From: Aliidiomarina iranensis
GTDB lineage: Bacteria > Pseudomonadota > Gammaproteobacteria > Enterobacterales > Alteromonadaceae
Assembly: GCF_003987135.1 (NCBI RefSeq)
Contig: NZ_PIPJ01000002.1
Coordinates: forward strand, 248,001-312,000
Length of the DNA: 64,000 nt
Direction: 5' to 3'
Of the stretch, positions 36,933 through 46,366 are shown one piece after another (within the stretch, counting starts at the first letter, position 1; each line of letters opens with the position of its first letter). The position numbers were made by a program, and so were the translations under genes. A model generated the notes under the pieces. The model was given only the letters and a program-made list of their open reading frames with translations, ran no database searches and was not told where the DNA came from.

Positions 36933-37006
36933 TGGAGGCGGGTCCCGGAGTCGAACCGAGATCCACGGATTTGCAATCCGCTGCATAGCCATTCTGCCAA
37001 CCCGCC
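36933..37006 (-). tRNA. cysT: tRNA-Cys(GCA)
   Basis: A 74-base cloverleaf with encoded CCA; acceptor GGCGGGT, anticodon loop with GCA, T loop TTCGACTC. It lies between tRNA-Gly and tRNA-Leu. Confidence 0.95.
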
Positions 37007-37023
37007 TGGGTTAAAATAAAGTT

Positions 37024-37098
37024 TGGAGCGGGAAACGAGATTCGAACTCGCGACCCCAACCTTGGCAAGGTTGTGCTCTACCACTGAGCTATTCCCGC
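37024..37098 (-). tRNA. glyW: tRNA-Gly(GCC)
   Basis: A 75-base cloverleaf with encoded CCA; acceptor GCGGGAA, D loop AGCTCAGTGGTAGAGC, anticodon GCC, T loop TTCGAATC. It is first of the three-tRNA cluster downstream of pgsA. Confidence 0.95.
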
Positions 37099-37234
37099 GC
37101 TTCACTTTATTTCTCACCAGGGCGTTGCCCCAGTGGCTGTGCATTCTACCTGTCCCTTGATTTCAGTCAACAATAAATTTCGATTTTTAAGCCGTTTGCT
37201 TATTTTTTGAATGAAATGGCTAAAATATAGCTTA

Positions 37235-37783
37235 TTAACTGTCTTTTGTAAGGTCAGCCCAAGCTGCAGTGAGGTAAATATACATCGACCATACAGTTAA
37301 AATGGCGGCCACATATATAGCCATAGCGCCGATCACATAAATAAATGTGTTTGCACTCCATAGTAATCCTGTTAACGCTATCATCTGTGCTGTAGTTTTC
37401 ACTTTGCCAATGGTTGAAACCGCAACACTATCGCGTTTGCCAATCTCCGCCATCCACTCCCGCAATGCTGAAATAATCAATTCTCGGCTGATTATTAATA
37501 ACGCGGGAATCGTAATCCATAATGTTTGATGGTACTCCACCACCACGATCAAAGCAGCCGCCACCATAATTTTATCGGCTACTGGGTCGAGAAATGCACC
37601 AAACTTAGTTTGTTGTTCTAATTTACGTGCCACATAGCCATCAATACCATCAGTAATCGCTGCCAAAACAAAAATCAATGCGGCATAAAAATGAGCATTT
37701 TCAATAGGTAGATAGAACACGGCAAGAAATACCGGAATTAATACGATCCGGAATGACGTGATAATATTCGGAATGCTCCACAT
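37235..37783 (-). CDS. pgsA: CDP-diacylglycerol-glycerol-3-phosphate 3-phosphatidyltransferase
   Basis: The 182-residue membrane enzyme has the CDP-alcohol phosphotransferase signature DGIDGYVARKLEQQTKFGAFLDPVADK around residues 46-72 and about four to six transmembrane segments. It makes phosphatidylglycerophosphate, the first step to phosphatidylglycerol and cardiolipin. It lies after uvrC and before the tRNA cluster, as in E. coli. Confidence 0.96.
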   Translation of the reverse strand: MWSIPNIITSFRIVLIPVFLAVFYLPIENAHFYAALIFVLAAITDGIDGYVARKLEQQTKFGAFLDPVADKIMVAAALIVVVEYHQTLWITIPALLIISRELIISALREWMAEIGKRDSVAVSTIGKVKTTAQMIALTGLLWSANTFIYVIGAMAIYVAAILTVWSMYIYLTAAWADLTKDS

Positions 37784-37854
37784 AAAGGCTAACTCTCACT
37801 TCTAATTATATTTTACAAGATTCGTTGTTCGAACCTATTAGTTAGATAATTATT

Positions 37855-39681
37855 TTATTCATCACGCAACGCATAATAAATTGTTTCAGCTAACGCGCGG
37901 CTGATGCCAGGAACATTTGCTAGTTGCTCTATACTAGCGCTTTTTACCTGCTGCAATCCACCAAGATATTTCAATAAATTTTGCCGCCGTTTGTTACCTA
38001 CTGCCGGTATTTCCTCTAGCGTTGATGTTTTTCTAACTTTTGCTCGGCGCTGGCGATGTCCGGTAATCGCAAAGCGATGCGATTCATCACGAATATGCTG
38101 TATCAAATGCAAAGCAGGATCGTCGGCTGGCAAGTGTACGGTGTTTCGGCTAAAACCAAAGATCAATGTTTCTAACCCAGGCCGCCTACTTTCCCCTTTC
38201 GCAACCCCGAGTAAAATTGGCGGGTGCGGCCAATCTTGGAAATAGGCTTCGGCCTGACTCAACTGCCCCTTGCCACCATCAATCAATAAGAGGTCAGGTA
38301 CATTTTCTCGCTCTACTGCATGCTTATAACGCCGTTCTAATGCCTGAGCCATGGCTGCGTAATCATCACCACCAGTAATACCTTTGATATTAAACCGCCG
38401 ATAATCAGATTTTTTCGGCCCATCTTGATCAAACACAACACACGAAGCTACCGTTTCTTCGCCCATGGTGTGAGAAATATCAAAGCACTCCATGCGATCG
38501 ATAGCAACATCCCGTTGCAAAAACTTCTGTAAAGCCTGAAACCGAATGTGCATCGTAGATTGCAAGCCAAGTTTACTCTCAACAGCGTTCATTGCGTTTT
38601 TAGTTGCCAAAGCAAGGTATTGTTGGCGTTCACCTCGCTTCGGTTGAATCAATTTAACGCGGCGCTCCAGCGCAAGGCTAAGTTGTTCGTTAAGAGCCGC
38701 TTTATTTTCCAATTGTTCCGGAACAATGATTTCAGCCGGAACTCGTTGGCCATGTTGTTGATTCAAGTAATATTGAATTAAAAATGATTCCAATACCTCG
38801 GCATCACTGGTGTGGGCCGGTACTTTCGGATAATAACTCCGGCTTCCCTGCACTGAATTTTGCCGAATTGAGAGCAAGTGCACACACGTAAAGCCAGAGT
38901 TTCGATATAACCCAACGGCATCTAGTTCATGCTGGCTACCGCTAACAGCGTTCCGTTCTTGTACTTGTCGCAAAGCTGCAATTTGATCCCGAAGCATGCC
39001 CGCCCTCTCAAAATCGAGGTTCTCACTTGCCTGCTCCATAGCCGCTACCAGGGTTTCAATCACTTCGTTATTCTTGCCACGCAAAAATAGCTTCACTAGC
39101 TGCACTTGCTCAGCGTATTCATTCTCTGTGGGCAAATCAACGCAGGGTGCTAAACAGCGTTTTAATTGATGCTGCAAACATGGCCGGCTGCGTGCTCGAT
39201 AGTAACTATCATCACATTGACGCACAGGAAAGAGTTTTTGTAACAGGCGAAGGCTTTCGCGCACAGCGCTGCCGTTCGGAAAAGGCCCAAAGTATTCACC
39301 TTTCTCTCTTCGCGTACCGCGGTGATATGCGATACGAGGATGCTCATGCGCTGAAATAAAAATATAGGGATAGGATTTGTCATCACGGAGCAACACGTTA
39401 TAACGTGGCATGTGCGTTTTAATAAAGCTATTTTCAAGAATAAGAGCTTCCGCTTCAGAGTTAGTAACCGTTACTTCCATGTTGGCGATTTGCTTTACTA
39501 AAGCTTGTGTTTTAACTGAATCTACGTTTTTTCGAAAGTAACTCGTTACCCGCTTGCGCAAATCTTTTGCTTTGCCCACGTAAATAACCTCACCCTCAGC
39601 GGAAAACATACGATACACGCCCGGTTGATGAGTAAGGTTTTTAAGGAAATCTTCTGCGTTAAATTGTGTATTACTGCTCAT
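37855..39681 (-). CDS. uvrC: Excinuclease ABC subunit C
   Basis: The 608-residue protein has the N-terminal GIY-YIG nuclease (GVYRMFSAEGEVIYVGKAKDLRKRV, residues 15-45) that cuts 3' of a lesion, the Cys-rich region, the UvrB-binding UVR motif (EVIETLVAAMEQASENLDFERA), the RNase H-like nuclease for the 5' cut (MECFDISHTMGE, LLIDGGKGQL), and the tandem helix-hairpin-helix at the C-terminus (EEIPAVGNKRRQNLL). It acts with UvrA and UvrB in nucleotide excision repair. It follows the UvrY-like gene after 183 bases, the classical gacA/uvrY-uvrC arrangement. Confidence 0.97.
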   Translation of the reverse strand: MSSNTQFNAEDFLKNLTHQPGVYRMFSAEGEVIYVGKAKDLRKRVTSYFRKNVDSVKTQALVKQIANMEVTVTNSEAEALILENSFIKTHMPRYNVLLRDDKSYPYIFISAHEHPRIAYHRGTRREKGEYFGPFPNGSAVRESLRLLQKLFPVRQCDDSYYRARSRPCLQHQLKRCLAPCVDLPTENEYAEQVQLVKLFLRGKNNEVIETLVAAMEQASENLDFERAGMLRDQIAALRQVQERNAVSGSQHELDAVGLYRNSGFTCVHLLSIRQNSVQGSRSYYPKVPAHTSDAEVLESFLIQYYLNQQHGQRVPAEIIVPEQLENKAALNEQLSLALERRVKLIQPKRGERQQYLALATKNAMNAVESKLGLQSTMHIRFQALQKFLQRDVAIDRMECFDISHTMGEETVASCVVFDQDGPKKSDYRRFNIKGITGGDDYAAMAQALERRYKHAVERENVPDLLLIDGGKGQLSQAEAYFQDWPHPPILLGVAKGESRRPGLETLIFGFSRNTVHLPADDPALHLIQHIRDESHRFAITGHRQRRAKVRKTSTLEEIPAVGNKRRQNLLKYLGGLQQVKSASIEQLANVPGISRALAETIYYALRDE

Positions 39682-39864
39682 AGATAAAGAAGTTCTAGCA
39701 CCTAAATTCAGGCCTAAAGCAATCAGCCCCTTAGCCTCTGTGTAGCTAATTTCTTACAACCAAACCAAGAAGGCTTAGCCGTAAAAACAAGCGTGCTTTT
39801 TACAATGAATTATTACAGCTAAGATTACCAGAACCTCTAATCAATGTCTGCGATTTTGCCGGTG

Positions 39865-40581
39865 CTAAGCAGTGAACTTCGCTACATTATCATTAGCTGA
39901 GCGCTCATTTGCGGAAGATGAATAAACTTGATGAATAGGGTTGTTATTTATCTCATGAGAGATCAACCCATACTTGTAGGCTAAATGAGTTATTTGCACA
40001 TCATTTTCTACATTTAATTTGCGATACAAACGATATCGAAAGGTATTAACCGTTTTTCTCGAAATATATAGCCGCTCAGAGATAGTACTTACCGTTAGGC
40101 CGGTACTAATTAACTGAAAGATTTGTTGCTCTCGCCGGCTGAGCGAACTCAACAGTGGGTGTTTTACCATTGGGCCTTGATAACGTTTTGCCATTTGCCG
40201 CAACACCGTTGGTGTATAGCTTTGCCCCAGGGAAACAACACGGCAGCCATGATTCACCTCGTCGATACTGGCCTCATTCAGGAGATAACCGGAAACAGCC
40301 GGTTCATTAAACTTATAATCCAAGGCGTGATTTAATTTATCACACCAAAGCATGATTCGAAGGGCTGGGTTCAGTTTATGTAGTTTCTTAATTAAACCTC
40401 GCGTGGCTGAACCCACAAACTCCTCGCTCAACACCAACAGGTTAGCAGCACGTTTACTTACCATGCCCTCTAAACTATTTCGGTTTTCCGCTACATGCAC
40501 ACGCCAACGCAGAACACCTAGTTCATTCACTACTCCAGTGTGTCGAATCCCCTTGGGTAAAGCCACAATTACATCACTCAT
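39865..40581 (-). CDS. UvrY/GacA-like LuxR-family regulator with degenerate receiver
   Basis: The 238-residue protein has a clear UvrY/GacA-type LuxR helix-turn-helix at 143-206 (SLSRREQQIFQLISTG, then ISRKTVNTFRYRLYRKLN) and lies directly upstream of uvrC, where uvrY normally is. The N-terminal half aligns only loosely with a receiver domain. The Asp pair near residue 8 is absent (VIVALPKG), the phosphoacceptor position reads LVLSEEF (S52 instead of Asp), and the conserved Lys is missing (GYLLNEA). It therefore cannot be phosphorylated in the usual way. It is also extended by about 25 residues at the C-terminus. In other gammaproteobacteria the homologue, driven by BarA/GacS, activates CsrB-type RNAs. 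Confidence 0.85.
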   Translation of the reverse strand: MSDVIVALPKGIRHTGVVNELGVLRWRVHVAENRNSLEGMVSKRAANLLVLSEEFVGSATRGLIKKLHKLNPALRIMLWCDKLNHALDYKFNEPAVSGYLLNEASIDEVNHGCRVVSLGQSYTPTVLRQMAKRYQGPMVKHPLLSSLSRREQQIFQLISTGLTVSTISERLYISRKTVNTFRYRLYRKLNVENDVQITHLAYKYGLISHEINNNPIHQVYSSSANERSANDNVAKFTA

Positions 40582-40811
40582 AACCTATTTTCCTTGTCGC
40601 AAGTTATTGTTAATCATCGTACTTCTCAAGAAGTTCAATATTTTTAGCCAAACTACCAAAGAAATTCAACTTAAAAATGCAACAAAAATGCAACTTTAAT
40701 GAAATTTAAGTTCAATTAGAGAGTGATTTCATATAACAAAAATATAGGGAAGTTCTGAAATATACTTTTCATTTAGTGCCCTCCCACTCAGCAAGCGTAA
40801 GCTATAACGTA

Positions 40812-40836
40812 AAAAGCACCCGACTAGGGTGCTTTA
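40812..40836 (-). terminator. Intrinsic terminator after the CBS-domain gene
   Basis: The stem AAAGCACCC with GGGTGCTTT has a short loop (GACTA) and further T residues on the minus strand. It lies about 40 bases beyond the CBS gene stop. Confidence 0.8.
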
Positions 40837-40875
40837 AACAGATTAACCACTGTGCTTCTTATTCGAAAAGCATGC

Positions 40876-41475
40876 TTATTCGATCGTTTCACGATGCCGA
40901 ACAGCCTGCATAATCTCAACAAAACTGTTGGCATGATGCGGTATCTGCACCGATTCTCCGGTCTTTTCAACTATATGCAATGCAGGTATTAAACCAACAA
41001 TATCGCCGTTATCCTGCACTAGTAAATAATCATGGCCACTTCGGTGCAAAGTAGCAACCACATCACCAATTCGGGAAGCAGCTAATTGTTGTTTTGATAC
41101 GATAGGTAAGCGTGCAAGGGGGATCATCAAGTAATCAATACTTATTTTTTTATGGGGTAAATTTAGATCTCTTGCTAAGTTTATAGCTGCGCGCCCGTAA
41201 AGCTCTTGCTTCGGCAGAATACCCACAAATTCTTGGGCATCATTCACTACACAGGCATAACGGGCCCGAGTAGCGCTGAGCAAAGCTTCAGCTTTTTCTA
41301 ACTCGAGAGCTTGGTTAACTTGCAACGGCTGGAAACCAGAAAACTCAATCAACACTTCTAAAGCATTTTCATTCCAGCTCAATTTATCTTGTAAATTCCG
41401 GCTTTTTACAACTTGCCGTGGTTTATTTGTTAGCATCGGCAGCGCCGAAAAATTTAAAGCGGTATAGGTCGACAT
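40876..41475 (-). CDS. CBS-domain protein
   Basis: The preferred ATG at 41475 has GGAGTG 6 bases upstream; a GTG three codons earlier overlaps that site. The 199-residue product has a pair of CBS motifs at about 60-110 (YACVVNDAQEFVGILPKQELYG) and 130-180 (HDYLLVQDNGDIVGLIPALHIVE). No other domain is attached. CBS pairs usually bind adenosyl compounds as regulatory ligands; the partner is unknown. It follows the small exported protein gene by about 50 bases and may be cotranscribed with it. Confidence 0.8.
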   Translation of the reverse strand: MSTYTALNFSALPMLTNKPRQVVKSRNLQDKLSWNENALEVLIEFSGFQPLQVNQALELEKAEALLSATRARYACVVNDAQEFVGILPKQELYGRAAINLARDLNLPHKKISIDYLMIPLARLPIVSKQQLAASRIGDVVATLHRSGHDYLLVQDNGDIVGLIPALHIVEKTGESVQIPHHANSFVEIMQAVRHRETIE

Positions 41476-41524
41476 GATTGTCACTCCAATAAATCACAAC
41501 TAAAAAAGAATAATGTTGGTAGAT

Positions 41525-41815
41525 TTATAGAAGTTTTGGTGGGGCTCGAGATTGGAAGTAATGATGAACAGAAGCATGAGCAGAACTGTTTACACAAGTA
41601 CGAGGAGAAGCAAACCGTGGAAGTGAGTATTCTCCGGCAGTTGTAATAATCGCATCGGGCTGTTCCAGTTCACTCTCTGGAGGCGCTACCCAAAGTGAGC
41701 TGAAGCCATCTCCGTCAAGATAACCATCAACCAGCCCATGTTTTTCCAGTGCCGTAGCCTGAGCAGCTAATGCACTTAATAAACACAGAAAAATAAGATA
41801 GCGAAACAACTTCAT
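41525..41815 (-). CDS. Small exported protein of unknown function
   Basis: From the ATG at 41815 the product has 96 residues with a signal peptide (MKLFRYLIFLCLLSALAAQA) cleaved near ATA-LEK. The mature part, about 74 residues, contains one Cys and no recognisable domain. The frame extends 20 codons upstream to 41875 and the true start is uncertain because no strong ribosome-binding site is visible before either start. It lies between the RND genes and the CBS gene. Confidence 0.55.
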   Translation of the reverse strand: MKLFRYLIFLCLLSALAAQATALEKHGLVDGYLDGDGFSSLWVAPPESELEQPDAIITTAGEYSLPRFASPRTCVNSSAHASVHHYFQSRAPPKLL

Positions 41816-41853
41816 TGTACACAGCGCCATATTTGATGATGTAGATAACATAA

Positions 41854-41882
41854 GCCCGCTCTTGTTAGAAAACAAGAGCGGG
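41854..41882. repeat. Hairpin downstream of the RND transporter gene
   Basis: An 11-12 bp inverted repeat (CCCGCTCTTGTT with AACAAGAGCGGG) has a short loop. It lies about 30 bases beyond the RND transporter stop, but no clear T run follows on the minus strand, so it is a weak terminator or an mRNA-protecting hairpin. Confidence 0.6.
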
Positions 41883-41910
41883 GAAAAAATATATTTCTCG
41901 TAATAAATAT

Positions 41911-44900
41911 TTACTGCACGCTTTCGCTCGTTTCGCGGTTTTTACCTAAATATAGATAAACGGCAGGCAACACGAACAAGGTAAACAATGTGCCTATGGT
42001 CATGCCCGCAGCAATAATCAGCCCCATGGCAAAACGCGATGCACCTCCTGGGCCACTGGCCACCAGCAACGGCAGCATAGCAAGCACAGTGGCTGCCGTC
42101 GTCATGAGAATTGGGCGCAGGCGAATCGCCGCAGCTTCCTCTACGGCTTCTCGTTTACTCTTGCCCTCTTCCTGCAGCTTGTTGGCAAACTCAACGATCA
42201 AAATACCATGTTTCGCTATTAAGCCGATCAAGGTTACCAATCCCACCTGGGTATAGATGTTCAGTGAAGCGAAACCAAGGCTTACAAATATCAGCGCACC
42301 GCAAATACTCATTGGCACGGTTACCAGCACGATGATCGAATCGCGGAAAGATTCGAATTGTGCAGCAAGCACCAAAAATATAATCAATAGGGCAAAGAAA
42401 AAGGTAACAACCAGCTGTTGGCCTTCACTTTTAAACTGCCGCGATTGCCCTGCATAATCAATGACCACCCCACTCGGTATTCGCTCAGCCGCAATATTAT
42501 CTAATACACCAAGGGCATCACCGAGGGTAACACCGGGGCGCGGGATGCCCGATATTGTTACTGAATTTAGCTGTTGAAATCGATTGAGTTGCTGTGGTTG
42601 CACCGATTCTTCTAAAGTAACCAGCGCTGATAGCGGCACCAATTCACCCGAGCTATTTCGTGTGTAAAATTCGGTGAGTTGATCAGCACTCAGGCGCTCG
42701 CTGCGTTGCACCTGCGGAATCACCCGATAAGAACGGTTTTCCAATGCGAAACGGCCTGCGTAAGCTCCCGCCATCATACTTGCCACATCGCCAGAAAGCT
42801 GCGCCATGTCGATACCCATCAAAGCCGCCTTTTCGCGATCTATTTTCAGGGTTTGCCGGGGGCGATCGATACGTAAATCCGTATCCAACATAATAAAGCG
42901 GCCACTGGCCATGCCCGCACCAATAATCTCATCGGCGAGCTCACGCAAATTCTCAATCGGCTGTGTAGAACTAAGAATGAATTCTACCGGTAAGCCGCCG
43001 CCAGGGCTCGGTAACGAGGGTGGAATCAAGGCGAATACATTTAACCCAGGGATACTGCTCACAAAGGGTTGGATTGTTTCATCTAAAACTTCTTGTGTTG
43101 TCCGTTCACGTTGATCCCAAGGTTTAAAACCAATACCTGTACCAGCGCTACCCGGCCCCATCATGCCGTTGATCACAAACGCCATTTCAATTTCATCGGT
43201 ATCACGCTGTAACTCTGCCATTTTCGCGGTATTTTGCTCAATGTAATCGAGTGTGGCGAAACTATCGCCTTCACTAATAATGAACACAAAACCGAGATCC
43301 TCTTGCGGCTCGAGCTCGGAATTACTTGTGGCGAAAAGGAAATAACAGGAGATGAAAACCAGAATTCCAAAAACCGCAAAAACTGATTTCGTTTCTAAAG
43401 AGCCGTGTAAGCGCCTTTGATATCGTTCCTTCAGTGAGTTGAACCGGTTATCCAACCATTGCTCAAAACGAGGTCTGGCGCTGCCATCACGCCGTGATTG
43501 CAACATGCGCGAGCACATCATCGGAGATAAAGTAAGTGCCACTACACCAGAAAGAATTACCGTGCCTGCAAGCGTAAACGCAAATTCAACAAATAAAGTG
43601 CCGGTTAAGCCACCAATAAAGCCTATCGGCACAAACACCGCTACAAGTGTTGTAGACATTACAATGACTGGGCCAGCGAGTTGCCTTGCGCCCAGTAATG
43701 AAGCCTCCATGCGCGACATCCCATTTTCCAAATGGCGCTGGATGTTCTCGAGCATGATAATCGCATCATCTACCACGATGCCGATGGCCAATACCATGGC
43801 AAGAAGCGTAAGCAAGTTAATCGAGAAACCAAGCGCCAACATCATGGCAAAGGTACCTACCAGAGATAGCGGAACGGCAACGGCCGGTATAATCACCGAA
43901 CGTAAGGAACCTAAAAAGCCGTAAATAACCGCTAAAACGATCACTAATGCCAGAACTATTGTGAGCACTACCTCATCGATAGCGTTCTCAATATAATCTG
44001 TGGAATCATACGAAATGCTCGCGCTTAACCCCTCGGGTAGTTGCGGGATAATCTCTTCATCCCAAACCGTGCGAACCTCTTGAATAACCTCTAGGGCATT
44101 CGCATCAGGAGCTATTTCTACGCCAATAAAGGTTGCTGGTTGGCCATTGTATAACGCTGAGTTATCATAGGATTCTGCACCAAGTTCAATTTCAGCAATA
44201 TCGCTTAAACGCACTACTGCGCCGTTTTCAGCACGAATAATTAATTCTTCAAATTCAGCCACACTGCGCAAGTCTGTGTCAGCTGTTAGGTCGATGGCCA
44301 CGCGCTGGCCCCGCGTTCGGCCAACCGCTGATAATATGTTATTTGCACGCAAAGCCTGCATAACATCGCCACCGGTGGTGTTAAACGCAGCCATTTTTGC
44401 AGAGTCCAGCCAAATCCGCATGGCAAAGGTTTGTCCACCCAAAATACCAGCGCGCTGAACGCCTGCCACGGTTGCTAATTTGGGTTCTACAACTCGCACC
44501 AAGTAATCCGTTATTTGATTGCTGGCCAGAATATCGCTGTAAAACGAAAGGTACATAGCCGCAACATCTGAACCGACCTGCAAAGACACCACAGGATCTA
44601 AGGCGTCTTCGGGTAAATCAGAGCGCAATTTATTAACTTGGGCTGCAATTTGCGTAAGCGCATTATTCGGATCGTAATCCAAGCGCAAGTAGGCTGTTAT
44701 CGTACTTACACCGGCGGATGAAGACGACACCAGATAATCGATTCCTTCGGCAGCGGCAATTTCTCTTTCGAGCGGCGTTGTAATGAAGCCTTGAATAAGG
44801 TCAGCATCAGCACCGATATAGCTGGTTGTCACCGTTATTGCGGCGTTTTGAATTTCTGGGAATTGACGAACATTTAAATCGAACGCAGCGCGCAAACCAA

Positions 44901-44970
44901 TCAGCAAGATAAGCAAGCTTATTACCGTTGCTAATACCGGCTTACGAATGAAAATATCAGTAAATTTCAT
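41911..44970 (-). CDS. RND-family efflux transporter, AcrB/MexF type
   Basis: The 1019-residue inner membrane pump starts MKFTDIFIRKPVLATVISLLI. It has the twelve-helix layout with two large periplasmic loops; the proton-relay Asp pair is in GIVVDDAIIMLEN and the Lys helix in the C-terminal half (VGLVTLIGLIAKHGILIVEF). Members of this branch export hydrophobic antibiotics, dyes or bile salts; the substrate is not predictable. It lies 15 bases after the adaptor gene. No outer-membrane channel gene accompanies it, so a separately encoded TolC is presumably used. Confidence 0.94.
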   Translation of the reverse strand: MKFTDIFIRKPVLATVISLLILLIGLRAAFDLNVRQFPEIQNAAITVTTSYIGADADLIQGFITTPLEREIAAAEGIDYLVSSSSAGVSTITAYLRLDYDPNNALTQIAAQVNKLRSDLPEDALDPVVSLQVGSDVAAMYLSFYSDILASNQITDYLVRVVEPKLATVAGVQRAGILGGQTFAMRIWLDSAKMAAFNTTGGDVMQALRANNILSAVGRTRGQRVAIDLTADTDLRSVAEFEELIIRAENGAVVRLSDIAEIELGAESYDNSALYNGQPATFIGVEIAPDANALEVIQEVRTVWDEEIIPQLPEGLSASISYDSTDYIENAIDEVVLTIVLALVIVLAVIYGFLGSLRSVIIPAVAVPLSLVGTFAMMLALGFSINLLTLLAMVLAIGIVVDDAIIMLENIQRHLENGMSRMEASLLGARQLAGPVIVMSTTLVAVFVPIGFIGGLTGTLFVEFAFTLAGTVILSGVVALTLSPMMCSRMLQSRRDGSARPRFEQWLDNRFNSLKERYQRRLHGSLETKSVFAVFGILVFISCYFLFATSNSELEPQEDLGFVFIISEGDSFATLDYIEQNTAKMAELQRDTDEIEMAFVINGMMGPGSAGTGIGFKPWDQRERTTQEVLDETIQPFVSSIPGLNVFALIPPSLPSPGGGLPVEFILSSTQPIENLRELADEIIGAGMASGRFIMLDTDLRIDRPRQTLKIDREKAALMGIDMAQLSGDVASMMAGAYAGRFALENRSYRVIPQVQRSERLSADQLTEFYTRNSSGELVPLSALVTLEESVQPQQLNRFQQLNSVTISGIPRPGVTLGDALGVLDNIAAERIPSGVVIDYAGQSRQFKSEGQQLVVTFFFALLIIFLVLAAQFESFRDSIIVLVTVPMSICGALIFVSLGFASLNIYTQVGLVTLIGLIAKHGILIVEFANKLQEEGKSKREAVEEAAAIRLRPILMTTAATVLAMLPLLVASGPGGASRFAMGLIIAAGMTIGTLFTLFVLPAVYLYLGKNRETSESVQ

Positions 44971-44985
44971 AATGTAAGCTTTCCT

Positions 44986-46125
44986 TTAACGGTTTTCTGG
45001 GCGTGGTTCACGCTCTGCCGGTGGTTGCACGTCTGGATCGTTATTGATAGTTACCGATGCATTATTTCGTAACTTCAACAGCCCCGAAGTCGCAATTCGC
45101 TCACCGAGTTCTAATCCTTCAGTAACCTCTACTAAATCACCCTGAACTGCGCCTGTTTGCACCAATCGTTGCTGTACCTGTAAAGCATCCTCGGAATCGC
45201 CAGTTATCACATAGACCACATTTCCAAAGGGGTTAAACTGGACAGCCGTTCGTGGCACAACGATCACCTCACGCGGCTCTGCGGTGTTGAGTTGCACGCG
45301 TGCGAACATACCAGGAAGAAGTTTTCCATTCGTATTCGCAAAGCTTGCTTGTACTTCAATTGAGCGCGTAGTTTCACTCACTTGAGGCGATAAGGCTGTG
45401 ATTTCACCGACGAAGTTCTCATTCGCGTAAGCATCTACACCAGCGATCACCTCCATACCTCGATTCAGCGCGCCGATTCGATGTTCCGGTAACGTGAAGT
45501 TCAAGTAGATTGGGTCGGTTGATTGGAGGCTTACTAAGGGCGTGCCTGGGCCAACGTATTCACCAAGATTTATCTGGCGAATACCTAACGTTCCAGAAAA
45601 AGGTGCGCGGATCGTTTTTTGCTTTATCAATGCATCTTGTGCCTGCAACGCAGCGGCTACTTGCGCCACTTCACTCTCAGCGCGCGCAACATCAGATTCT
45701 GATACATTTTGCGATGCAACTAGGGGGATAAGTCGTTGTGCCTCTGTGCGCGCGATATCAAGTTGGGCAGCTAAACGCGCCCTCTCGGCCTCGTCAACTT
45801 CAGTATCTAGGGTTACTAAAATATCACCTTGTTCTACTGGCGCCCCATTAGCAAATTGAATACTTGTGATGACACCACCAATTTGTGCCGCTACATCGGT
45901 ACCGTTAACGGCCCGAAAACTACCCACCGCCGTGGTACTTGCACGCCAAGTTTGTTCACTCACCTCGGTAGCCGTAATTGTCACTGTGGGCGCTGGCATG
46001 TTATCAAAAAAATCATTCATGAAATAATTGCCAACTGCTTTGTAACCAAAAATCAGGCCGAAGACAATTACTGTGAGCAGGAGCATCGCTATCATGCGCT
46101 TAGTGGCCGAGGCTTTTCCTTTCAT
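44986..46125 (-). CDS. RND efflux periplasmic adaptor (membrane fusion protein)
   Basis: The preferred ATG at 46125 has AAAGGAAAA a few bases upstream. The 379-residue product has an N-terminal membrane anchor (residues 10-32), a lipoyl-like domain split around a helical hairpin (GGVITSIQFANGAPVEQGDILVTL, later TIRAPFSGTLGIRQINLGEYV), a beta-barrel domain and an MP domain. It connects the RND pump to an outer-membrane channel. The C-terminus is Pro/Arg/Glu-rich. No regulator gene is adjacent. Confidence 0.92.
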   Translation of the reverse strand: MKGKASATKRMIAMLLLTVIVFGLIFGYKAVGNYFMNDFFDNMPAPTVTITATEVSEQTWRASTTAVGSFRAVNGTDVAAQIGGVITSIQFANGAPVEQGDILVTLDTEVDEAERARLAAQLDIARTEAQRLIPLVASQNVSESDVARAESEVAQVAAALQAQDALIKQKTIRAPFSGTLGIRQINLGEYVGPGTPLVSLQSTDPIYLNFTLPEHRIGALNRGMEVIAGVDAYANENFVGEITALSPQVSETTRSIEVQASFANTNGKLLPGMFARVQLNTAEPREVIVVPRTAVQFNPFGNVVYVITGDSEDALQVQQRLVQTGAVQGDLVEVTEGLELGERIATSGLLKLRNNASVTINNDPDVQPPAEREPRPENR

Positions 46126-46235
46126 ACTTTTTCCTTTCCAAAAACTATAACAAGAGGAGAACAGTGCAGTTACGTAAACTTGCATGATTTAGTTCAGCAA
46201 TTCTGATATTTTCGATTTTTGCTGCTCTTTGAACG

Positions 46236-46267
46236 CAAAAAAGGCGCTGTATACACAGCGCCTTTTT
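46236..46267 (-). terminator. Intrinsic terminator after tRNA-Ser
   Basis: A perfect stem (AAAAAGGCGCTGT with ACAGCGCCTTTTT) and short loop lie 8 bases beyond the tRNA-Ser 3' end. It is AT-flanked on both sides and so could work in both directions. Confidence 0.85.
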
Positions 46268-46274
46268 CAGAATT

Positions 46275-46366
46275 TGGCGGAGAGGGAGGGATTCGAACCC
46301 CCGGTAGGTGTGAACCTACGCCTGATTTCAAGTCAGGTGCATTAAACCGAGCTCTGCCACCTCTCC
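46275..46366 (-). tRNA. serT: tRNA-Ser(UGA)
   Basis: A 92-base tRNA with encoded CCA, acceptor GGAGAGG, anticodon loop CTTGAAA giving UGA, and the long class II variable arm (GTAGGTTCACACCTAC). E. coli serT likewise lies next to yccA. Confidence 0.95.

Noticed and set aside
36856-37144. Protein-coding frames across the tRNA cluster
   Set aside because: They overlap the three tRNA genes, which are well supported by cloverleaf structure and encoded CCA.
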